The notes under the pieces are model-generated. The model had not been told where the DNA came from, ran no database searches, and saw nothing but the letters and a program-made list of their open reading frames with translations. The position numbers and the translations under genes were made by a program. A stretch of 40,110 bases of DNA from Bacteroidales bacterium (GTDB taxonomy: Bacteria; Bacteroidota; Bacteroidia; Bacteroidales; 4484-276): NCBI GenBank assembly GCA_035647615.1, contig DASRND010000015.1, positions 1-40,110 on the forward strand. Direction: 5' to 3'. Of this stretch, positions 35,338 to 40,110 are shown piece by piece (the first letter of the stretch is position 1; every line of letters begins with the position of its first letter).

Positions 35338-35375
35338 TTGAATCTTTGGGTTGAATTTTTACTTTTGCAAAAGTA
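35338..35375. promoter_or_regulatory. Divergent promoter region with back-to-back -7 boxes (16-bp palindrome)
   Basis: TACTTTTGCAAAAGTA (35360-35375) is a perfect palindrome made of one TACTTTTG on each strand. The plus box has a TTG at 35338-35340 with 19-base spacing and would serve rsmI (start 35422). The minus box points at the protease gene (start 35330) but has no clear -33. The site could also be an operator. Confidence 0.6.
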
Positions 35376-35421
35376 TCTAACGCAATTGATTTGATAATCT
35401 TATAATACATCACAGCCGCTT

Positions 35422-36093
35422 ATGTCCCGACTTTATCTTGTTCCCACGCCGATCGGCAATCTTGACGACATTACGCTTCGTGCCTTACGCGTACTGCAGG
35501 AAGTGGATTTTGTACTGGCCGAAGATACGCGCACTTCGGGCGTACTGCTCAGGCATCATGGCATAAGTAAACCTTTTACGGCTTACCATCAGCACAACGA
35601 GCATAAGGTTTATCAAAATCTTGCCATGCGGCTCGCTGGCGGGGCTACGGCGGCGCTGATGAGTGACGCGGGTACTCCGGCTATTTCCGATCCCGGGTTT
35701 TTGCTGGTGCGCGAATGCATCCGGCTTGGCGTAGCAGTGGAATGTCTGCCGGGGGCAACTGCTTTTGTGCCGGCACTTGTCGATTCAGGCCTGCCGGCAG
35801 ACCGTTTTGTTTTTGAAGGCTTTCTGCCCCACAAAAAAGGACGCCAGACAAAGCTGGAGTTCCTCGCGCAATTACCGTACACTTTTATCCTGTACGAATC
35901 GCCACACCGGCTGCTCAAAACGCTTCAACAACTGGCCGAACACTGTGGCCCCGAACGCGAAGCATCGGTATCGAGGGAGCTGACAAAAATCTACGAAGAA
36001 ACTGTGAGGGGACCGATCGAAAGCATTATCGAACATTTTACCACCGGAATTGTGAAAGGGGAATTTGTAATTGTGGTGGCGGGGAAACCTTAA
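35422..36093 (+). CDS. rsmI: 16S rRNA (cytidine1402-2'-O)-methyltransferase
   Basis: A 223-residue methyltransferase of the tetrapyrrole-methylase fold. It begins SRLYLVPTPIGNLDDITLRA, the family signature, with VLAEDTRTSGVLLRHH following. MSDAGTPAISDPGFLLV (73-89) and CLPGATAFVPALVDSGLP are the SAM-binding blocks, and ELTKIYEETVRG is the C-terminal conserved segment. It methylates the ribose of C1402 in the ribosomal decoding centre. Its length is that of the short Bacteroidota form, which lacks the C-terminal extension of the 286-residue E. coli enzyme. It is followed by a palindromic element at 36189-36208. Confidence 0.96.
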   Translation: MSRLYLVPTPIGNLDDITLRALRVLQEVDFVLAEDTRTSGVLLRHHGISKPFTAYHQHNEHKVYQNLAMRLAGGATAALMSDAGTPAISDPGFLLVRECIRLGVAVECLPGATAFVPALVDSGLPADRFVFEGFLPHKKGRQTKLEFLAQLPYTFILYESPHRLLKTLQQLAEHCGPEREASVSRELTKIYEETVRGPIESIIEHFTTGIVKGEFVIVVAGKP

Positions 36094-36188
36094 TGGAAAT
36101 CAATAAATTTAAAATAACAATGGGGCAAATTCCAATAACAAAAAATCAAAAATCCAAATTGTTGTTCATTAACATACTGGAATTAATT

Positions 36189-36208
36189 AGACGCACGGCC
36201 GTGCGTCT
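36189..36208. repeat. Perfect 20-bp palindrome abutting the truB stop codon
   Basis: AGACGCACGGCCGTGCGTCT is self-complementary over 20 bases and ends one base before the truB stop codon (TAG, 36211 to 36209 on the minus strand). On the minus strand the sequence entering it is GTGTAGAGACGCACGG, so the last codons of truB look as if they belong to the element. It resembles palindromic repeats with GTAGAGACGC-type flanks seen in other bacteria. It may act as a terminator for rsmI and truB, which converge here. Confidence 0.7.
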
Positions 36209-36937
36209 CTACACGGTAATCGCTTCGTTTTTACCAAAAATTGTTTTAAACTCTTCCACCGTCAGGGCATCTTCGTTGCGATAATCGCCGATGGCGGTGC
36301 GGCACAATGACGAGAGGTAGGCACCGCTGCCCAAGGCTTTGCCAAAATCGCTGGCCAACGAACGGATGTAGGTCCCTTTGCTGCACTGCACTTCAAACCA
36401 AACCTCCGGCATTTCTATTTTGGTAATATTAAATTTGAAAATCTCAACTTCCCGCTCAGTCATCTTCACAGGTTTATTGGCGCGTGCATAATCGTAAGCT
36501 CTCTTGCCATTGATTTTGATGGCCGAAAACACAGGAGGCCGCTGGCTGATGACGCCGGTGAACTTCTGCGTTGCCTCATGAATTATTTCAGGGGTAATGT
36601 GCTGTGTATCGAAAGTTTGATCAGGCTCCGTTTCCAGATCAAAACTGGGGGTGGTTTGCCCCAGCATCAAACTTCCGGTGTAGGTTTTTTGCTGTGCCTG
36701 GTATTGGTCTATTACTTTGGTTTTTCGTCCGGTACAAACAATCACCAGCCCGGTAGCCAGCGGATCGAGGGTTCCGGCATGGCCAATTTTTAATTTTCGA
36801 TGATCGTAGTTGTATTTTAAAAATATGCGCAGGCTGTTCACAATATCAAAAGAGGTCCATCGCAATTGTTTATTGATGAGGATTACCTCTCCGATGATGA
36901 AATCGGGGGGCTGTGGAATATTCTTTTTAGAAATCAT
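36209..36937 (-). CDS. truB: tRNA pseudouridine(55) synthase
   Basis: A 242-residue enzyme making pseudouridine at position 55 of the tRNA T-loop. The catalytic Asp58 is in IGHAGTLDPLATGLVIVCTG (residues 51-70). Further motifs are KTYTGSLMLGQTTPSFDLE, GVISQRPPVFSAIKINGKRAY and CSKGTYIRSLASDFGKALG. The long E. coli-type PUA tail is absent, normal for Bacteroidota. It is last in a minus-strand operon ftsX - DUF3098 - uppP - truB, 6 bases after uppP. Its stop codon adjoins a palindromic element. Confidence 0.96.
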   Translation of the reverse strand: MISKKNIPQPPDFIIGEVILINKQLRWTSFDIVNSLRIFLKYNYDHRKLKIGHAGTLDPLATGLVIVCTGRKTKVIDQYQAQQKTYTGSLMLGQTTPSFDLETEPDQTFDTQHITPEIIHEATQKFTGVISQRPPVFSAIKINGKRAYDYARANKPVKMTEREVEIFKFNITKIEMPEVWFEVQCSKGTYIRSLASDFGKALGSGAYLSSLCRTAIGDYRNEDALTVEEFKTIFGKNEAITV

Positions 36938-36943
36938 TTTTTA

Positions 36944-37723
36944 TTAAAGTAGGATCGCAAGCATACCCACAATGGAACAGTAGATGGCGAAATAGATAAG
37001 TTTTCCTTTGCTCACTATCTTCAGCATCCAGCGTATGGCCAGCAGGCCTGTGATAAAAGCGGCAAGAAATCCGAGGAGCAGCGGCAGCCAGCCAATGGCT
37101 TCGTTGCTCAGCATGCTGCCGTCGGCAAGGTCTTTCAAATTTGCGCCAATGATGGGTATCAAAACCATTAGAAAAGAAAATTTTGCCATATCCTCGCGTT
37201 TGTTGCCCAGAAGCAGTCCGGTGGCGATGGTAGTACCAGAGCGGGATAGCCCGGGCATTACAGCGGCAGCCTGTGCCAGACCGATGATAAATGCATCGAA
37301 ATAGCCAATTGCCCGATTGTTGAATTTTCGAAAATAGGTCAATGCAAGAATTGCGGCTGTGAGCAGGAGCATGGCTCCCACGAAGGTGAGGTTGCCATCG
37401 AAAAGCGTCTCGACCTCATCTTTAAAAAAGAAACCTACGATGGCGATAGGGATAAGTGAAATTGCGATTTTGGTAATGTATTCTGTTTCTTCATTCCACC
37501 GAAACCGGAAAAAGCCTTTTATTAATGCAAGGATTTCTTTATAAAAAATCACAATGGTGCTCAAAACGGTAGCGCCATGCACCACAACGGTAAACACCAA
37601 ACTGTTTTCCACTTCGATGCCCAGCAGTGCTTTGCCAAGTTCAAGGTGTCCACTGCTACTCACAGGCAAAAACTCGGTAAGCCCCTGGAGCATACCAAGC
37701 AGTAACGCTTCTATCCACGTCAT
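36944..37723 (-). CDS. uppP: Undecaprenyl-diphosphatase (UppP/BacA)
   Basis: A 259-residue multi-pass membrane enzyme that dephosphorylates undecaprenyl pyrophosphate, recycling the lipid carrier for peptidoglycan and surface polysaccharide; it also confers bacitracin resistance. The two signature loops are present: GLTEFLPVSSSGHLELG (14-30) and PGLSRSGTTIATGLLLGN, which carry the catalytic Glu/Ser and Arg. About seven or eight hydrophobic segments are visible. It is 12 bases downstream of DUF3098 and 6 bases upstream of truB, so this is a tight operon. Confidence 0.97.
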   Translation of the reverse strand: MTWIEALLLGMLQGLTEFLPVSSSGHLELGKALLGIEVENSLVFTVVVHGATVLSTIVIFYKEILALIKGFFRFRWNEETEYITKIAISLIPIAIVGFFFKDEVETLFDGNLTFVGAMLLLTAAILALTYFRKFNNRAIGYFDAFIIGLAQAAAVMPGLSRSGTTIATGLLLGNKREDMAKFSFLMVLIPIIGANLKDLADGSMLSNEAIGWLPLLLGFLAAFITGLLAIRWMLKIVSKGKLIYFAIYCSIVGMLAILL

Positions 37724-37735
37724 AGCAATTGGTTT

Positions 37736-38041
37736 TTATTCTGTGATGTTGCGCGGCTTTTTCATGATGGCATAGATACCCAGCAAATAGCCGATGGTGA
37801 GCAAAATGGGTGAAAGGGTGAGCCGCTGAAAGTCGAACATGCTGTAGTTAAAAACATCGGGATCGTCGCTGCCACCGCCAATCATCAGCAGGTAGCCCAC
37901 CAAAAGAAAGGCCATGCCAATGAGCAACCATTTGTAGTTGTCTCGATCGAAAGCAAAATTGCGACGTTCCTGCAAAGGAATACCAGTAGGCTCATTAGCG
38001 GGGTTTGTTACAACTTTGATTTTCTTATTATCTTTTTTCAT
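37736..38041 (-). CDS. DUF3098 small membrane protein
   Basis: A 101-residue protein with a charged N-terminus, the family motif FAFDRDNYKWLLIGMAFLLV (residues 29-48) and two membrane segments (about 38-56 and 73-93) separated by a GGGSDDPDVFNYSMFDFQRL loop. Its function is unknown. In Bacteroidota it lies almost always between ftsX and uppP, as here (26 and 12 bases), which suggests a link with cell-envelope growth or division. Confidence 0.93.
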   Translation of the reverse strand: MKKDNKKIKVVTNPANEPTGIPLQERRNFAFDRDNYKWLLIGMAFLLVGYLLMIGGGSDDPDVFNYSMFDFQRLTLSPILLTIGYLLGIYAIMKKPRNITE

Positions 38042-38067
38042 GCTTTACAAGATTTGCGGCAAAATTA

Positions 38068-38943
38068 TCAATATAAATCTTCTGACCGTACCTTTAAGTA
38101 CTTTTTCACTGCCAAATAGTTGGAAAAGCCAGAAATCATCAGCCCGAAGAGTACGACACAAGCACAAATAATCACTACTGCAACCGGATTGATAAATTGT
38201 GCTGTTTCGGGATAGCAGTTATTTAAAATTGCAAGTATGGCCAGCAACAACAAACACGCAGCACCACCGCCGATAGCTCCCTGCAAAAGCCCATTGCGGA
38301 GAAAGGGGCCACGGATAAAGGCACCTGTAGCTCCCACCAGCAACATGCTTTTGATAATCAAACGGCTGGCATACACATCGAGGCGAACGGTGCTATAGAT
38401 GAGCATTACGCTGATGATGATCAATAATGTACTGAAAAATAAGGAGACGGTAGTAATGCGCCGTATGTTGCTACTTACGTCGTCGAGCAACTCATGCTGA
38501 TGGTAAACCTCATCTACCAGGGTGAAACCTTGCAAGTAAGCCAACACCTTGCGGGTGCTATCGGGCTGAAAATAATTTGGCGTCAGAAAAACCTCAAGCG
38601 ATGCAGGTAGCGGATTGTAGCCCAGAAAATCAGTAAAATCCTCGCCCAGCTCCTCCTGCAGTTCCCGGGAGGCTTCGTCGCCGGAAATGTAGCGAACACG
38701 CGCGATCATTGGGTTTTGATCCAGAAGATTCATCCATTGTGTTGCCTGTTCAAGGGTACAATGTTCTTTCAGCATTACTCTGATACCAATGTGCCGGCGC
38801 GCGTATTCGGAGATTTCATAGGTATGCGCCACCAGCAAAGCCAGCAACCCAAGCACAAACAGCACCAGCGTGATACTGAAAGTAGCAGTACCACGGACGG
38901 TTTTATAGCGCCGATGTTGCCAGGGAGCACTTTTAGTTTTCAT
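38068..38943 (-). CDS. ftsX: Cell division protein FtsX
   Basis: A 291-residue permease-like protein of the FtsEX complex, which regulates peptidoglycan hydrolases at the septum. It has an N-terminal cytoplasmic tail (KTKSAPWQHRRYKTVRG) and a first membrane segment (about 22-42). An extracytoplasmic domain follows (about 45-165), with ISGDEASRELQEELGEDFTDFLGYNPLPASLEV, quoted here only as the block at about 85-117. Three membrane segments follow (about 170-190, 215-240, 258-283). It is first in the operon with DUF3098, uppP and truB. FtsE is not in this window. A -7 box (minus-strand TATCTTTG at 38964-38971) lies about 20 bases upstream. Confidence 0.94.
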   Translation of the reverse strand: MKTKSAPWQHRRYKTVRGTATFSITLVLFVLGLLALLVAHTYEISEYARRHIGIRVMLKEHCTLEQATQWMNLLDQNPMIARVRYISGDEASRELQEELGEDFTDFLGYNPLPASLEVFLTPNYFQPDSTRKVLAYLQGFTLVDEVYHQHELLDDVSSNIRRITTVSLFFSTLLIIISVMLIYSTVRLDVYASRLIIKSMLLVGATGAFIRGPFLRNGLLQGAIGGGAACLLLLAILAILNNCYPETAQFINPVAVVIICACVVLFGLMISGFSNYLAVKKYLKVRSEDLY

Positions 38944-38963
38944 CTTTTAAAAAAATAAGTTTT

Positions 38964-38971
38964 CAAAGATA
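38964..38971 (-). promoter_or_regulatory. Candidate -7 promoter box (TATCTTTG) for the ftsX operon
   Basis: The minus strand reads TATCTTTG, matching TAnnTTTG, about 20 bases before the ftsX ATG. No clear -33 element was found, so support is partial. Confidence 0.45.
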
Positions 38972-39143
38972 AATGGAATTTACAATCATCTGGTATTCGT
39001 TTTTTCAATCAACTCTAAACGATTTACCAGTAAACTCCAAAAACCCACAAAAAACAAGAATCAACTAAACATCAATAATGTCAAATCATTTTGAATAGCA
39101 GCGTGGGCACAATGGCAAAGTAACGATGGCTTTTGTAAATCTG

Positions 39144-39686
39144 TTAGCGGGAGTCCGCCTCAGTATTTTCTGAAATGATGTAGAAAATCTTTTCGAGTGC
39201 GGCATGGTATTTCTTCCACTTGTTGCGCTTCACAACAAAGGTTAAGGGTTTACCGGCTGTAAATACAGTGATTTCGGGTGGACAAGCTGACAGAAACGCA
39301 GGTTTTAGCTCTTCAAATGGAATCGCGGCGCTGTAGCGTTGCACCCATCGTTTCTTTTCAAAATCCATATACAATTTGGTGGCCGGGGCAGCCGCCTGAT
39401 TTTGTCCAGCTGTAAATAGTAGTGAATCGGCCGGAGCTGGTTGCAGAGTGTGGTAGGTAAAGTTGAAAATGGCAATTCCAGTCGTTGGCCGGTAGGTGAT
39501 GTCGAATGAAAATTTACTGTGGTCGTCGCTGTTTTTAAAATCTGTATTGGGATACAAAAAATAAAGATCGCCTTCTTCCTGTGTACGATGCGTGTAATAT
39601 TTGTCTAATTTCTGCCCAGCTGCTTCCGGCAGTAAAGCGACCACAAGGATGAATAATATCGATAACCGGATGAAATTTTTAAACAT
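39144..39686 (-). CDS. Secreted protein of unknown function
   Basis: A 180-residue protein starting at MFKNFIRLSILFILVVALLP (39686), with a signal peptide cleaved near EAAGQ. The body is beta-rich (KFSFDITYRPTTGIAIFNFTY, TKLYMDFEKKRW) and ends in a Lys-rich, helical segment. No family recognised. An upstream ATG at 39719 falls inside the terminator hairpin of the preceding gene, so the later ATG is chosen. There is a gap of 200 bases before ftsX with nothing identifiable apart from the ftsX -7 box. Confidence 0.75.
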   Translation of the reverse strand: MFKNFIRLSILFILVVALLPEAAGQKLDKYYTHRTQEEGDLYFLYPNTDFKNSDDHSKFSFDITYRPTTGIAIFNFTYHTLQPAPADSLLFTAGQNQAAAPATKLYMDFEKKRWVQRYSAAIPFEELKPAFLSACPPEITVFTAGKPLTFVVKRNKWKKYHAALEKIFYIISENTEADSR

Positions 39687-39703
39687 AATCTTTTTATAAA
39701 AAG

Positions 39704-39743
39704 AAAATGGGAGAAGCACTTACAAGAAGCACTCTCCCATTTT
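39704..39743 (-). terminator. Strong hairpin terminator after the TRL-like lipoprotein gene
   Basis: Perfect 11-bp arms (AAAATGGGAGA / TCTCCCATTTT) with an 18-base loop, followed on the minus strand by TTTTCTTTTT. The loop region contains a repeated AGAAGCACT. It lies 36 bases after the stop of the TRL-like gene. Confidence 0.85.
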
Positions 39744-39778
39744 CAATAAAAACTAACTTTTAGCGATAGTAAAATTTA

Positions 39779-40087
39779 CTATTCACCATATACCATTACA
39801 GTAAAGGTAGCGTAGATACCAAGGATGCTGGTAGCCTGATAGTCGACGTGATGAATTTTGGCAATGCCTGCTGAACGGGCAGCTGCTTCGATGCTGGCGT
39901 CGCCGGTGGCAACAATACCCAGAATGGAAGTTGCTTTAGCGGTACCAACTTTTGTCGATCCGATGTTGGAGGTAACAGCCAACGGAGCTTTAATGTCTGT
40001 GTAAATGCCACCCATCAAAGGTGCTGAAGTCATGGCGCAGCTCGACATGAAGCCGGCAATCAGAATTAATGCAAAAAACTTTTTCAT
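39779..40087 (-). CDS. TRL-like lipoprotein
   Basis: A complete 102-residue lipoprotein: signal sequence MKKFFALILIAGFMSSC with the lipid-attachment Cys17. The rest matches the TRL-like family (PF13146-type): GGIYTDIKAPLAVTSN and two copies of ATSILGI (52-58, 85-91), the first followed by VATGDASIEAAARSAGI. In this family such proteins are small exported lipoproteins of unknown role, first noted near tRNA loci; no tRNA lies in the window here. AGGAGTATTAAAGT precedes the start, a rare good Shine-Dalgarno match for this window. Confidence 0.88.
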   Translation of the reverse strand: MKKFFALILIAGFMSSCAMTSAPLMGGIYTDIKAPLAVTSNIGSTKVGTAKATSILGIVATGDASIEAAARSAGIAKIHHVDYQATSILGIYATFTVMVYGE

Positions 40088-40110
40088 ACTTTAATACTCC
40101 TTTTTAAAAT

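Noticed and set aside
39687-39719. Upstream ATG (39719) for the secreted protein gene
   Set aside because: It falls inside the terminator hairpin of the preceding gene; the next ATG gives a clean signal peptide.

Overview
The window looks like a chromosomal segment of a Bacteroidota bacterium, probably an anaerobic or microaerophilic member of the Bacteroidales or a related order. Three things point there. Two giant secreted proteins end in type IX secretion (T9SS) type A sorting domains. Many genes are preceded by the Bacteroidota -7 promoter box TAnnTTTG, often as the exact 8-mer TACTTTTG, with little or no Shine-Dalgarno sequence. The order ftsX - DUF3098 - uppP - truB is characteristic of the phylum. 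No tRNA, rRNA, insertion sequence, prophage or CRISPR array was seen, so this is mostly housekeeping chromosome with two large surface-protein genes.

Layout. 1-5.4 kb: a 1719-residue gingipain-type (C25) protease on the minus strand, with five Ig/PKD-like repeats spaced exactly 90 residues apart. 5.5-8.4 kb: a DivIC/FtsB-like division protein, a RibD-C reductase, YaaA and a small outer-membrane-type protein. 8.7-10.5 kb: a DAK2-DegV fusion, that is, a fatty-acid kinase and its lipid carrier in one chain. 10.5-13.5 kb (minus): a MacB-type permease, an LpxL-type acyltransferase and upp. 14-18.4 kb: a second giant T9SS cargo protein, closed by a strong terminator. 18.6-21.6 kb (minus): a methyltransferase, PepE and a secreted helical-repeat protein. 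21.7-24.8 kb (plus): purD, a multi-pass membrane protein and rnhB. 24.9-30.4 kb (minus): a 53-residue protein, a sulfide:quinone oxidoreductase-like flavoprotein, a lipoprotein hydrolase coupled to a saccharopine-dehydrogenase-like enzyme, and wecB. 30.4-33.1 kb (plus): a FemAB/GNAT-like protein and a predicted GTPase related to archaeal cyclic 2,3-diphosphoglycerate synthetase. 33.1-40.1 kb: Nudix, a C-terminal processing protease, rsmI, the truB-uppP-DUF3098-ftsX operon, a secreted protein and a TRL-like lipoprotein.

How the genes relate. Envelope biogenesis is the main theme: uppP (lipid carrier recycling), wecB (amino-sugar precursor), the LpxL-like acyltransferase, ftsX and the DivIC-like protein, the processing protease, and the T9SS cargo. 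purD, upp, truB, rsmI and rnhB are core nucleic-acid genes. The sulfide:quinone oxidoreductase-like enzyme suggests sulfide detoxification or use.

The most unusual material is outside or beside the genes. A degenerate GGCAGTCTTCA element lies just 3' of three genes, always in the same orientation relative to the gene. A 20-bp perfect palindrome abuts the truB stop codon. A 16-bp palindrome is made of two back-to-back -7 promoter boxes between divergent genes. A conserved-looking 53-residue gene follows the sulfide:quinone oxidoreductase-like gene. No complete new multi-gene system (defence, secretion or biosynthetic) could be supported.
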